This document shows, piece after piece, positions 37,305 to 49,239 of a DNA stretch of 64,000 bases. The notes below the pieces were generated by a model, which made no database searches, was not told the DNA's origin, and saw nothing but the letters and a program-made list of their open reading frames with translations. Made by a program: the position numbers and the translations under genes. The stretch covers positions 1,188,001 through 1,252,000 of the forward strand of contig CM075675.1 of assembly GCA_037962975.1 (NCBI GenBank). The letters run 5' to 3'. Source of the DNA: Clitoria ternatea. Taxonomy: Eukaryota > Streptophyta > Magnoliopsida > Fabales > Fabaceae. Within the stretch, counting starts at the first letter, position 1; every line of letters begins with the position of its first letter.

Positions 37305-37635
37305 TAACTATATAATCACGGGTAAATAACATCCGTGATTGTAGATTCAGCGCTAACTATAAAATCACAGTTAAAATAACAACCGTGAATGTATCGCTAG
37401 ATATATAATCACGGTTGTATTTCCAATTGTGGATATATATTTCTAGGTTTAGGGTTTAATCAATGGGGACTATATGTCCACGGTTGTTTCTATAACCGTG
37501 ATTATAAAATTAACATTTATCCACGGTTGGGGTCTTAACCCTGGTCATAGAGTTAAATTTATCCACGGGTGTTTGTTTAACCGTGAACATATGTGTAATA
37601 TATTCACGGTTTCAAGGAGATCCGTGATTATATAT
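37305..37635. repeat. Subterminal array, AACCGTG motif (left end)
   Basis: Alternating CACGGTT and AACCGTG cores lie next to ATATA or ATTATA in the first 430 bp of the element, in the same arrangement as at 2700-3130. Confidence 0.85.
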
Positions 37636-38980
37636 GTTTTCAGAAACTTCAAAAGCCGCGTCTATAGGCTTTTTTCTCCTTCTCCTTCTTTTGCGCTAGT
37701 CTTCCACTGCTTGTCCTTGACCTCTCTGTGCTTGCTTTCATTTTCTTGTTGGTTCTCTTCCCCATTTTTCCTCTTCTTGTCATCGTCCCGTTCAGGTAAG
37801 TGTTATCTACCTCTATCTTTTTCCCTATATGCTGCATTGTGCCTTTGTCATGACATTCTCTTTTTCTGTTTGGCTGTGCAGAGCACATACGTTGGTGGTT
37901 CCCTGAGCGTCGTGCCCTTCTTTGTTTCTTCATTCAGGTACGTTCCATCTTCCCTAAGTGTTTTCTTCCTCTATCTTTTCCCTATGTGCTGCATTGTGCC
38001 TTTGTCATGACGTTTTGTGGTTCTGTTTGGCTGTGGTTCTGTGGTTCTGTTTTCTTCCTCTATCTTTTCTTCCTCTCAATTTTTTCGATTTGATCACTAC
38101 TGTGTAAGAAAAATCATACGAATAATATACTTTATTTGATTTTAGAATACTGATTATAACTAATTGAATTTGTCTTCAGTTGATGCTTAAATCCAGTAAA
38201 AAAATACAGATATACAGTACTTAGGCATCCTATTAATCATATTCTCGAATCCTAAAATTTGAATAAGATAAATTTAAAGAACAACTCAATGTTCATATGA
38301 TGACACTTTGTTTCTTTTGCTAACCATGAAACTGGATTGGAGCCTAAGAAGACACAAAATCCCAAAGTAGACCTTATGCCATCTAGCTTGAGTGGAGTTA
38401 TTGGTGATTAGGATGTCATTAAAAAACTAATTATATTTAATATAACATTACCATGTTTTGCTTATGACCTCTTAGTTAATATGCTCCATTGCCACCAAGA
38501 CCATGATATTTATTTATTTGAGACAACCTACATAACTTGCTTTATTAGGAAGAAGATAAGCTAACAAAAGTGATTAGGACAATAGTGACCAAACACAATA
38601 ATAACATACATGACATCAAAGTAATAACCACACAATTTTCTTATTTTCTTAATGTTTATTTTAGGAATCAAATATTTTTTTTATTTATTTAATCAAATGA
38701 GTTATAGATTGCAAAGTGTTTTTTTAATCTTGCTAACTCATTTGGATATAAAATACTACAAGTGAGTGGCAAATTTTTTGAACAAGTCTTGCTAAATTAA
38801 ATCTTATTATGTTGATGTTTTGTTAAAATATAAAACTCTAGTTTATTCTTTTATTGATGTTATTTTTACTCATAGGGAGAATAACTCAAGGTGATAACTT
38901 AGAAAACTTGGTACTTTACATGAGTGAACTGTAGTTCCCCGTTTGCATTTTGAAGTCTCACTTATCACTGGTAACTGCAG

Positions 38981-39584
38981 TGCTCATTGGACGCTTGTGG
39001 TGATCTGTCCCCGGGCTTATGTTGCTCTATACTTTGATTCTGTGCACGGGACTGTTCCACAAGACTTGAAAAATATAATAGATGGGTAAGTTAATCCCTA
39101 AAAAATAAGTACAAATTCGATTACATCATTTTTGGTCTTATACGATTCTAACTTATCTTATGTTTTATTTGACGTAGGGCGATGGTTAGATACAGTCGAC
39201 TGCTTGGAAGTAAGTCCAACGGAAGAAAACTTGCGTGGGTGCACCCAAAAGTAAGTCAATCAAATTCATTCAAATCTTTATTATATTTTTAAGTTATGAA
39301 TTCACTTATTCTATATTTTATGTCCATTGTAGTCTTATAGGCAGGAGGGTAGCTTCGAGTATGGCTATTACGTCATGCACACCATGCTGACCATTGTCCA
39401 ACAACATTTAGTAGATGGATGGACAGATGCAAGTCTCATCACTTGGACTAGTTTTCTACCAATTTCATCAAATTCATGTAATAAATATCGTTTTTGTTCT
39501 AATTGTTTTATGCATTGTTTGCAGTACTTTCAGGACTGGTCATACTTCCCAAGGACACTTGTAGATAATGTTAGAAAGCAATGA
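38981..39584 (+). pseudogene. Ulp1-like (C48) cysteine protease remnant in CACTA element
   Basis: Exon-like blocks 38981-39085, 39178-39250, 39333-about 39424 and 39535-39584 join in frame. They read AHWTLVVICPRAYVALYFDS, VRYSRLLGSKSNGRKLAWVH, RQEGSFEYGYYVMHTM and YFQDWSYFPRTLVDNVRKQ. This is the catalytic half of a Ulp1-type SUMO protease, a family often carried by plant transposons. The His (AHW) and Asp (YFDS) of the triad are present. The Cys position in the usual QxGSxxCGYYVM motif is Tyr (codon TAT), and a TGA ends the frame where homologs usually have Trp. No N-terminal part was found. It should be catalytically dead. Confidence 0.75.
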
Positions 39585-39884
39585 GTTGCATACTTCATTG
39601 AAGTCGGGAAAGGACTTAGCTAGATATAGGATTTTTATTCTTTTATATATGTATCTAGTGTAGGATTTAGGGTTTAGATTTTATTAGGTTACATTCATCT
39701 GAATTGTATATAGTTTCATTTTTTAGGTTGTTATGAATTGATAGAAAATTAATGTTATATACACACCATTCTTTTTATAAATTGTTGCTGGATATGCTGG
39801 GATATACTTTATATTGTGCCGGTTGTCTGATTGCAGGTTTGGGAAACAATAAAACAGAACCCATATTAAAAAAAACCTCATTAT

Positions 39885-40285
39885 TTAATCACGGTTATGG
39901 TAACAACTGTGATTGTAGACCATCTTTATTCACGGTTTCTACCATAACCGTGATTATACATAGTCTGTAAATGAAGTTTTATGACTACTTATATTCACGG
40001 TTATGCTCGACAACCGTGATTATAGACGCTCTTTATTCACGATTTCTATCATAACCGTGATTATACATAGTCTGTAAATGAAGTTTTATGACTACTTATA
40101 TTCACGGTTATGGTTGACAACCGTGATTAAATAGGTTCTTATTTAATCACGGTTAAAAACAACCGTGATTAGATGTGATTTATAACAACGGTTCACAATC
40201 GTGGTTAAAGGACCTCATCTACTATCACGGCTGCAACAACCACGGTTCATTAACCGTGATTAAAGGTCAATTTTAACCGTGATTA
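39885..40285. repeat. Subterminal array, AACCGTGATTAT motif (right end)
   Basis: Paired CACGGTTATGG / AACCGTGATTATA motifs include an internal duplication of about 120 bp (GTCTGTAAATGAAGTTTTAT at about 39962 and again near 40071). Confidence 0.85.
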
Positions 40286-40308
40286 TATCCACTTTTCTAC
40301 TAGTGTAC

Positions 40309-42202
40309 TTGTGTTATTTCGTACTTGGGTTGGTTGGTCTATAGGCCAAATGATTATTTAGGCCAATAAGGCCGAGCAAAAATCTTTGAGGGAACAAAAG
40401 CCTTTGAGCCTTCAAGTGTGAATAAAATGAAAAAGGGTACACTGAGCAAAAATCTTAGAAGAAATAGGAGTCCTCGGACCTTAAAGCCTAAATAGGATTA
40501 AAAAGAGTCAAGTGTACTGAACATAAATCGTGGAAAAAACAAATCAAAGAGATAGAAAGTATATCTAGCAAGAAGAGATTTTTTTAATGAGAATGATAGG
40601 AACTCATGATAATCCTTAGATCATAAAATTATCAAGATTAAAATATTCATACAAGTAAAATTTCTGATATTAGTTTGCCTCCAAAGAAACCCTAAATTTG
40701 TCACTGGATTTTTGCTCCCCGCCTGTTCGAGGCTTCACTTTACAATTAGGATGAATTTTTTTTTGTCTTTTAGAATTTAAGTTGGGCAATGGGCCTTAAA
40801 AGAAAAGTTAAGGCGATTTATATTAAGTAGGAGATACTTAATCATAACTTTAAGATAATATAGGTGGTGTTCACAATCTTTCATATACTCTTTATGTCTT
40901 TCTATTATATTCAATGCTAAACTCCTTAACGAATTCTTTTAAAGAAGAGAAAAGTATGGTTAGTAATTTCTGAAGATATACTAACGGACATATTATTGAA
41001 TTAATAAAAAATCTTTGTTAGAATTATTATATGAATTGTCAAATAAAAGTTTAGAGGACACGCAAAATTGGAGACACGAGAGAAAGTAAGCAACACAGCA
41101 TCGAAGGTTTAGCAATTTAGGTGCGACTAATGTTTTAGGTTTTGGTGCAAAGTTTTGTTTAACGAGTGAAATTAAGAATGTGTTTGGTTAATATGTTTAA
41201 AACAAATAAAAAAATATATTTTAAGAATACATAGAAAAAAATATGTTTATAGACTTAATTTTGTAAAGAAAATGCTTGAGAAATACAAAACGTGGTATTC
41301 CAAGATATTTTAAAAAATAACCACTATTTAAAAAACTATTCAAAATAGTTTTTAAAAATTTTCATTGTAAAAAGAGTGAGTATTTTAAATTTTTCCATAA
41401 TAAAAATAATGGAAAACATGGTATTCTAATTTTTTTAAAATGTGAAAAGAAACAAAAACCAAAATAAAAAACTGGTTACAGTTAAATACTTTTTTTAGTT
41501 TTTTAAATTATAAATTCAGTACAATATTATAACATATTTTCATAATTTTACATATTTTAATTTTCCTAAAAATAAAATATTTTAAAAACTTCTTAAAAAC
41601 TAAAGAAATGATGTTTCTATTAAACACATTTCAAAAGATTTTCATAGAAAGTAGATTAATTACAAATTTTATAGTATGGATCACTTTAAATTTTTTAAAA
41701 TTACATTCTATTTTAATCTTAACCGTTTATAATAATCTAATATATATATATAGTCGGTCACCAGAAATTAAGAAGATTAGAAACAGATTAATCCAACGTG
41801 AAATTATAACAAAATAATTTCATATATTCCTAATTCTAATCGAATCCATGATCTTCTTCAAATTTCTGACTATTTTTAGAGAGAGTTTATATGTTTGTGG
41901 GAATAAGCCCAAGTGCATCATATATCGTACATTGAATCACTTATATTGTTTCATTTAATTTTAAGCACTTTGAAGGGGGGAAAAAGAAATTGTTTCATTT
42001 TTGGGATAATTGATATTGAAAAACATTGGTGGCCAACTTTGGTACAAGTGTTGAAAAATGAGAATATGTGAAGCAGCATAAGGGTATGCCTAAAATGAGA
42101 GACATTAATTGCAAATGTGTTTGTATTATTTTGGCATGATGTAGACACAAATTAGAGATATGAAAGAGATTGATGGGTGGAACATGACCATAAATATCCA
42201 TG

Positions 42203-42289
<87 letters not shown>

Positions 42290-43150
42290 AGAGGAGACAT
42301 TTCAGTAGTTAGATTGGTCCATACGTTAATTAAATGTATCACGATTCGTGTTTCCATTACTTTATATAGTTATTAGTTTGTTGGAATATATTCCATTGCT
42401 TTCGTTACATCTAAAAATATTAAGAAAAAGTGTGCATGCATGGATGCTATCCCTTACGGAGTAAGATCTTACAGTTATAAAAAGTTGGTACTCTACCCTT
42501 TTGATGCAAGAATTTTTCAATCTTTTCTTGGGTCACAATTCACATTAAAACTCTTTTCATCAACCTCCAAAGATTGTCTCGCCCAAATTTGAATGTTAAA
42601 CTATTAGTGTCTTTTTTAACTATACAGTTTATTATCAAGAAAAACTTTAAAGTCGTTCTCTAACGTATGCACCACCAATCAAGTCGGTCTTTAACTTATC
42701 AAAATAACATTAGAATCCCTAGCGTATGTAAATTGTCCATCAAGTTGGTCCTTATTATTAACGACTATTGGATAGTGTCAGTCGAAGTGTCACATGACAT
42801 GTTAAGTGTCATGTAAATTGTCAAGTGGTTGACATGTTTTAGGCCAGTGTGGATATTTCAAATCTTCAATAATGAAATACATCAATTTGATTCATAACAT
42901 ATTATTACATCAATTTGGTCCCTAACGTATATAATATTACATCAACTTGATTTTTGTCCCATGTTAAAAATATCTATCGTATTAGTCATTAATCAATTGT
43001 AATAGTAATTTGTATCAAAGAAGTCTCTAATATTAGTAATCACACCATATCAATTTAAATGTTAATTTAAATACTTCAAACTAGAAAAAAGTAATGATTT
43101 TAGGTTGATGTAATGATTTTATTTGTAAATTAGTTTAATGTAAATAAAAT
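40309..43150. other. Intergenic DNA, no gene seen
   Basis: AT-rich. At 41177-41640 the sequence starts ATGTGTTTGGTTAATA and ends in an imperfect inverse (ATTAAACACAT), possibly an old MITE. At 42640-43000 there is a dispersed-repeat style stretch with phrases such as CAATTTGGTCCCTAACGTAT repeated loosely. No supported coding region. Confidence 0.4.
42203..42289. repeat. (AT)n-(GT)n compound microsatellite
   Basis: About 35 AT dinucleotides with one interruption (near 42218) are followed by GTATGTGTGTGTGTG. Confidence 0.95.
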
Positions 43151-43380
43151 CACTACAAGAAAAAAAAGTATTTCTCGACGGTTTTTTTTTTTAAATTTCC
43201 CGGTGGTTAAAATCGTCGTTAAATGACTGTTCCGCTAAATGCTCCGCCACTAGGAAATTACCGGTGGTTATTATAAACCGTTAGAATAACCGCCGTAAAT
43301 ATACAAACAACAAGTACAACCGCCGTGTTGTAATTACCTACGGTTATAACCGCTGCAAATTCCCCAATAATTTTTTTTTA
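43151..43380 (+). mobile_element. CACTA terminus, third family, truncated
   Basis: It begins CACTACAAGAAAAAAAAG, the classical dicot CACTA start, followed by subterminal motifs CGACGGTT, CCGGTGGTTA, AACCGCCG and ACCGCTGC in both orientations. No matching TTTTCTTGTAGTG end was found downstream, so the element is probably truncated; the right limit given is where the motifs stop. The motif set differs from the two larger CACTA elements nearby. Confidence 0.6.
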
Positions 43381-43833
43381 TAATGCTAGACAATTTTTTT
43401 AATTGTAACATTATATTTTTATTTTTGTTAATTTTTTAACACCTCGATTATATTTTATATTTCATTGACTAATTAATTAGATTTTATTTTTGCTCTATAT
43501 ATATAATTAAGTTTTCCTATTCTAAATTATTTTATTATCAATATATATAGTATAATGAAGTAAACAAATAAAAACATATTTACATGAATCAATAGCTCAA
43601 TAAAAATTATATATTAATAACAAAGTGAGTCTTAACCCAACAGGTAATATATAGGAGTAGCAATATTTGTCTTCTACAAAATGTTATACAACTTTAAATA
43701 TTACAAAGCAAGTTATACAAAAGGGAAGAAAGGTATCTAACAATGGTGCCACATGTCACAAGAGGGAAAATCTAAAATAGCATCTTGCAAGGTGTCATAT
43801 GCAAAAGTATTAAACGACAATCCAACCCATTTA

Positions 43834-44020
43834 GAGCGTGTTTGGTAACACGCCTGAACGGAGATTTTCTCCGTTGGGTTCCGTTGGCCTGAGGGAGTTT
43901 TTTGATCATACGGTTTAACGGAGTCTTGATTGTCTCGAACGGTGTGAAGAATTAATATCAACTCTTAATATTTTTACTTCAATTCAACTCTGTTTTCCCA
44001 ACTACAAACCAAACACCCTC
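43834..44020. mobile_element. Tourist-like MITE (PIF/Harbinger), 187 bp
   Basis: The ends are GAGCGTGTTTGGT at the left and ACCAAACACCCTC at the right. TTA duplications lie at 43831-43833 and 44021-44023. Size, ends and duplication are typical of Tourist-like MITEs. It lies about 0.9 kb upstream of the hydrolase gene's start codon. Confidence 0.85.
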
Positions 44021-44510
44021 TTAATTGTGAAAATCCTACAGCCATGTTGGTTTCCTTCTCACACGTCTGGGCCTGTCCCGTGAAGCCCAATATGACTTTG
44101 GGTTAAGGAAAGAGAAAGATGAAAGTTTTTTTCTTTAGAGAAATGAAGGATAGTTTGTGAGAATGTGAGAGAGAGGTTTTTCATTTTCTATTTTCTTTCG
44201 GTTGATATTTTTTTAATGCCATATGTCAAAATAATATACATGTCAATCATTTATTTGTTGTGAATAATATAAACAACTCATTGATTAGGTTAACAGAAAC
44301 ATACAGAAAAGATTAGCTCAAACTAACTTTAAAAATGTTAACGATTTTTTTTAGTAAAAATCTAACATTAAACGTTAATAACGAAAAGTATAATTTTAGC
44401 ATATTGTAATAAAAAAGTGTTCGAATATCATTGTTACATTTCACGTGTCGCTAACTCCCTTGTTCACATGCTCTCACTTGTCGCTTCAAAATTGAAACCA
44501 TCCTTCAAAC

Positions 44511-44523
44511 GCCTATATATAAT
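44511..44523 (+). promoter_or_regulatory. Putative TATA box of the hydrolase gene
   Basis: CGCCTATATATAATAG lies about 400 bp upstream of the chosen start codon. A transcript from about 44545 would have a leader containing a TTTC/CTTT microsatellite (44764-44808). Confidence 0.5.
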
Positions 44524-44763
44524 AGAATGCATCGCATGGGAAAATGACAAATTCTCATATTCAAACACCTTCAACACAAACCATCTACGTGTTTATTCAT
44601 TTTCATTGCATAATGCCAATTCATTTCAACAAAAAGGAATAAAAATATATATTATATCATCACCCCATTTTAGCTTCTCCTATATTTGGCCAAGCATTGA
44701 CCAGGTTATATTTGTATCCTGCAATTTTTCTCAAGAAACAAACTTCCCATCATTTCTCTTTTC

Positions 44764-44808
44764 TTCTTCTTTGTTTTTTCTTTCTTTTTTTCTTTCTTTC
44801 TTTCTTTT
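44764..44808. repeat. (TTTC)n-rich tract in hydrolase leader
   Basis: This pyrimidine tract is built of TTTC and TTCT repeats, just upstream of the coding start and inside the presumed 5' leader. Confidence 0.85.
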
Positions 44809-44917
44809 TGTTTCTAACGTTTTTCACGAAGGACAAGAAGGAAAACAACGTAAGAAGATAGAGGAATTGTTTACAGCAAAAGGGTGCATGCATGCATGTT
44901 TGGATTTTGGAAAGAAA

Positions 44918-45806
44918 ATGGCAAGAGAAGCATTCATGTTGAAGGAAAGCGCCTTGTTGTCCCTGAGAGCGTTGAAGAGCTTGTTGATGTTAATATATGC
45001 GGTTGTTATGCTGCTGCTTTTGCCATTTAGAGGGCGAAAGAAGGTGTCATCTACGGAGAAACCCGGTAGTAGTGGTGGCGGTAGCGGAGGGGGTGGCAAG
45101 GATGAGAGGCTGCAGCAGGAGTGCTGCCACCGGAAAGGGGCGGTGGTGCGCGTGCTGGCCAAGATGGTGCCATGGAAGAGTGGTGCAGCTGCCGTGGCAA
45201 TGAAGGCTGTTGATCAAGCGGCCGTGGCAAGGAGGGAGTTGGCCATAAAGAGGGTGGTGGAGGATGATGATGATAAAAGATGTGTAAGAGAATATTTCCT
45301 GTTAAGAACAACAAGGGGTGACACCATTTTTACTCAATCTTGGACACCGGCTTCTGTTAAGATCAGGTAGGGTAGGTGTAAGAATGGATAATTTAATGAT
45401 TGATTCTTAATGAATTTGGATCCTTTCATGAATAACACAATGGATATAAGATTCTTTCATGTTAATTATTATTATTATGACATTATCACATTAGATAGAG
45501 AAAAATACAAAAAGCCCTACAAGAGAGGAGATCCAGATCCTGAACCGTAAAAAACAAAACGTGTTATAAATCAATTTCAAATTATCAAGAATGGGATAGG
45601 TAAATATAATAGATTGAAAATATATGTTGTTTTTAACTACACAAAAATTAGGAGAAAAAAGTTTGATCTTATACGTTTGCTTCACAAAAATTGTTTCACA
45701 AATTTCAGCATCCTTGGACAAGGAATGGTTGATCATTTTACTGTTCTTTTGCTTTCTGGAGTTTCAAATTTATGCATCATCATGTAAGATTTTTCATATG
45801 CATTAA

Positions 45807-45849
<43 letters not shown>

Positions 45850-48513
45850 TAACAAAGTTTAGAAACAAATCAAATCAGCAAATTCAAAATGTGAAAGTTA
45901 CTCTTACTTGTGTCAAAATAGTTGCATATTTACGGCTAATAAACATGAAACAAAACATACATTTAGATTTTTCAACTCAGTTTTTGTATTGTGCCTTGTT
46001 AATTTGTTTTTTTTATTTAATTAATCTGAGAAGCTAATGTGCAACCAACTTTGTGCAGGGGACTCGTTCTTCTTATGCATGGACTTAATGAACACAGGCA
46101 AGTAATCTTATGCAATTCTAGTTCAGAAATCATTCAGATTTTATATATTACTTCTTGTTTTTCTGAAGTGCTCTCCTTTATTCTAAGACAGTGGCAGATA
46201 TAGTGATTTTGCAAAGCAGTTGAATGATAATGGTTTCAAGGTTTATGGAATGGATTGGATTGGTAAGTGAGGATTTCAACAAGCCCTTCTACAAAGTAGA
46301 GACCGTGACATGTGCAGTCTAGTTTGCAAATTCATATTTAGTATAAATTTTGATCCTACATGATTTACTTGTTACCTATGCATGCATTTTTGCTTCTAGA
46401 TATTTCATATGACTCTATTGACTATCATTTCTTCCTCATTATATCCTGAATTTTCATGCATTATCTTCAAATGGATCTTTCCTTGAAAAATCTATATTTT
46501 GAAGTATGAAATTGTTTAACAAATTTCTTCTGACAAATTTTTATGTCATTCTTTGTTTGTATTATTATTCCATTGGATTATAGAAGACAGTGATAATTTC
46601 TTCCATTTGTTTAATAGTTTAGTTGTCATGTTCTTCAACATGCATCTATATTTGGATGTTGCAGGACTAAGTTATTTGGATGCCTATTTGTGCGATAAAG
46701 TAACATGTGAAGCTCCTGTTTATGAGTAAGCTTATCATCTGTGTGTATTGTGCTTGACTTGTTTGTTTAATGTTAGAATCTAGAACAGTGCTTAGATTAA
46801 AGATCCTTTCGAAAGAGCTTATGTTGGTTTTGATTTGTTCCAATAAATTTTTTAGTGTAATCCTAACAAGTTTTATGTTTAAATCTATAATATAAATTTT
46901 TATATATTGGCGACATGGATTGCATCACATCCTATCCTACCAACGTCATTTTTACCTCTAAGACTTAGAACAATAAAACTTGAAACTAAAACAAAGTTCA
47001 TGTTTACATTTTACTTGTTGAGTTTTTCACTGTCAAAGTTGTGTTCTTCATGAGTTAAAGCGAATTTAGGTTCTAAATATTGCAAGACATTGGTTATCTG
47101 TTTCGGCATATTAGTTAATCTATCCTGAAATCTGCATCTTACTTTCAGTCTTAGCTCAAACCTGATTTTTGTCTAAAGCCTTCACTTTCTTTAGGCCACG
47201 GTGGAAGTGATGGGTTGCATGCGTATGTCCATTCTCTTGATGATGCTGTCTCTGATATGGTATGTTCTAGAATCTACAAGAATTTTGTAGGGTATTGAAC
47301 AAGTGAGCCTGAATCTGGTATTAGCAGCTTTTCTCTTTTTGGAATATGCCAAAGTTAGCGGTTATGTTAGTTTTGTCAGCAAAGAAAGAGAAGTAGTGGG
47401 TGGGAGATGGGTAGTAATGTTTCTAGGCTTCAATGTATGAACCATCTTTGTGCTGATATGTACTGCATTATTTTGATAAACAGAAAGTATTTCTTGAGAA
47501 AGCTGTAAACGAAAATCCCGGGCTTCCATGTTTCTGCTATGGACACTCAACTGGTGCTGCCATTACTCTTAAAGTATGGTTTGTAACAAATTAGATATTA
47601 AATAGATGATATATCTCAAAAGATTCTTGAAACTTACATTTGGCCAAAAATTGTCAATAAACTGATGAGTATAAAAACAATTTACCTTTTCATTGATATA
47701 TATATTGTAGGCACTGCTTGACCCAAAGGTTGAAGCTAGCATACTAGGTGCTGCATTCACATCACCAGCAGTTGGAGTTGAGCCTTCTCATCCAATTTTG
47801 ACGGTGAGCATATCCTCCTAGTTGCATCCAACTTATCTTATCAATGTGCATGCCTTTTGAGCAATATTTTAGAACCGGATTGGTTATTAAACCATTCAAA
47901 CAAACTATGATTAAACCGAGGTCGACTCATAACCAATAGTATTAAATAATTCACCCGGACCGGTTGCCTAACCAGTTCACGGTTTAACCGATCGGACCGG
48001 CTCGACCGGTTCGGTTTTGATAACAATACTTCTTCATGCACAAAACATTACATACCTGCACATTTACAAGTGGATACAACCAATATTCATCTCTATTTCT
48101 TCTTCATACAGGTAGTTGCTCCTATACTTTCATATTTGCTGCCAACTTTCCAATGTAACTCTGCATATAAGAAAGGGTTGCCAGTTTCTCGAGATCCAGA
48201 GGCCTTAATTGCTAAATATTCAGACCCACTAGTATGTACCGGATCTCTAAGGGTACGTACTGGCTATGAGATTCTTCGAATTACAAACTACTTGCAGCAA
48301 AATCTCAGCAAATTGACAGTTCCATTTCTTCTCCTCCATGGCACTGCTGATTGTGTTACTGATCCCAATGCTTCTCGAAAACTGTATGAAGAAGCCTCGT
48401 CAACTGACAAAACTATCAAATTGTATGAAGGGTTCTCACATGACCTTCTCTTTGAACCTGAACGAGAGGCTATCACCCACACAATAACCCAGTGGCTGCA
48501 GAGTAGGGTATGA
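44918..48513 (+). CDS. Monoacylglycerol-lipase-like alpha/beta hydrolase
   Basis: A serine hydrolase of the plant MAGL / caffeoylshikimate-esterase group, which cleaves monoacylglycerols or related esters; the substrate cannot be told from sequence. Exons: 44918-45366, 46059-46097, 46192-46262, 47195-47259, 47484-47573, 47711-47803, 48112-48513. They total 1209 bp, 402 residues, in phase throughout. A hydrophobic segment (about residues 14-33) predicts an N-terminal membrane anchor. A low-complexity Gly/Ser linker follows. The hydrolase fold starts at LVLLMHGLNEHSGRY (about 152-166). The triad is Ser230 in GHSTG, Asp349 in HGTAD and His379 in GFSHD, with spacing like that of known MAGLs. Intron 2 has a GC donor (AG/GCAAGT). 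The frame is open upstream of 44918, but the TATA box at 44513 makes distant ATGs unlikely; an ATG at 44888 would add ten residues. Confidence 0.9.
45808..45842. repeat. (TA)n microsatellite in intron 1 of the hydrolase gene
   Basis: About 16 AT dinucleotides, followed by ACACATATATAAC. Confidence 0.95.
47870..48023. mobile_element. Small hAT-type MITE in intron 6 of the hydrolase gene
   Basis: The ends are TAGAACCGGATTGG at the left and CGGTTCGGTTTTGATAA at the right, with AACCGG/CCGGTT motifs repeated inside. CAATATTT (47862-47869) and CAATACTT (48024-48031) would be an 8 bp duplication with one mismatch, as for hAT elements. It is about 90 bp from the intron acceptor and does not disturb the splice sites. 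Confidence 0.65.
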
Positions 48514-49239
48514 AATAAGTTAGAGTAGTAAGAGAAAATATCAGGAATTTTCTTGTTCATCCAAAAGAAAAGTTGATAAATGGGTATTCAGTGATAAATT
48601 TCATGGGTAGTGGAAACAGAAAAGGTTGAAACCATATCAAAACTGATACATACTTTTGAATTGGAATCCTGAAGACCATGTAATCTGTTGACATTAGTTA
48701 GGCAGATATTTATTTACTACTTTCAGTTATTGGTACCTGACTTTTATATTTGAAATTGGAAAAGAAATTGTTATACTAGTCAGTAAAGTTATATTTTATA
48801 AAACATAAAGATTTCCAGACCACTAGATCTATGAAGGAGCAAGCAGCAAATATTGTCTTATAAGAAAGAAGATAAAACTAAATAACCCTTAAGACTAAGA
48901 ATCAGTTATCAAGATATCCCAACCAACATATTTTGCATATAAGAGAATCCATAAACCTAAGTTTCACATAAGGATGCTTAAAAAGCAACATTTTATAAAA
49001 GGGGTGCTTCTTAATCTTCATGAAAAGTTGCCAATATTAGAAATTGGAGTAGGTTTGCCAAAATCTAAATAATACATTGCTTTTCTAACTTACATATTAT
49101 GGATTTAGGAAGAGTGTAATACTATAGTTTTACTGATATATATTCAACACAAGGTAAATATATATCATTAGAGTTGTTAGCTTGATCCTGATAAAGATTA
49201 CAACATTGAATGAAAAGGGGGATCAAACTAATGCCTCTA
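48514..49239. other. 3' flank of the hydrolase gene, no gene seen
   Basis: The 3' untranslated region probably ends within the first 250-300 bp. The rest is AT-rich intergenic DNA with no recognised repeat. Confidence 0.45.

Larger units (their letters stand above)
37207..40305 (+). mobile_element. 3.1 kb CACTA (En/Spm) element with Ulp1-like remnant
   Basis: The ends are CACTAGTGCAAAAAATGG at the left and CACTAGTAGAAAAGTGG (inverted) at the right, followed on both sides by ATATAA. TAC flanks both sides (37204-37206 and 40306-40308). Both ends carry AACCGTG/CACGGTT subterminal arrays. The interior holds a broken Ulp1-like protease gene and no transposase. It is the same family as the 911 bp copy at 2315-3225. 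Confidence 0.93.

Noticed and set aside
41995..42357. 120-residue minus-strand frame with long Tyr-Ile runs
   Set aside because: It is the translation of an (AT)n-(GT)n microsatellite.
44417..44917. N-terminal extension of the hydrolase frame from the ATG at 44417
   Set aside because: The ATG lies upstream of the best TATA box (44513). The extension includes a TTTC microsatellite that translates to a Phe/Ser run, unlike any family member I know.
44824..45314. Antisense and alternate-frame readings over hydrolase exon 1
   Set aside because: They are shadows of the GC-richer Gly/Ser linker in the real exon.
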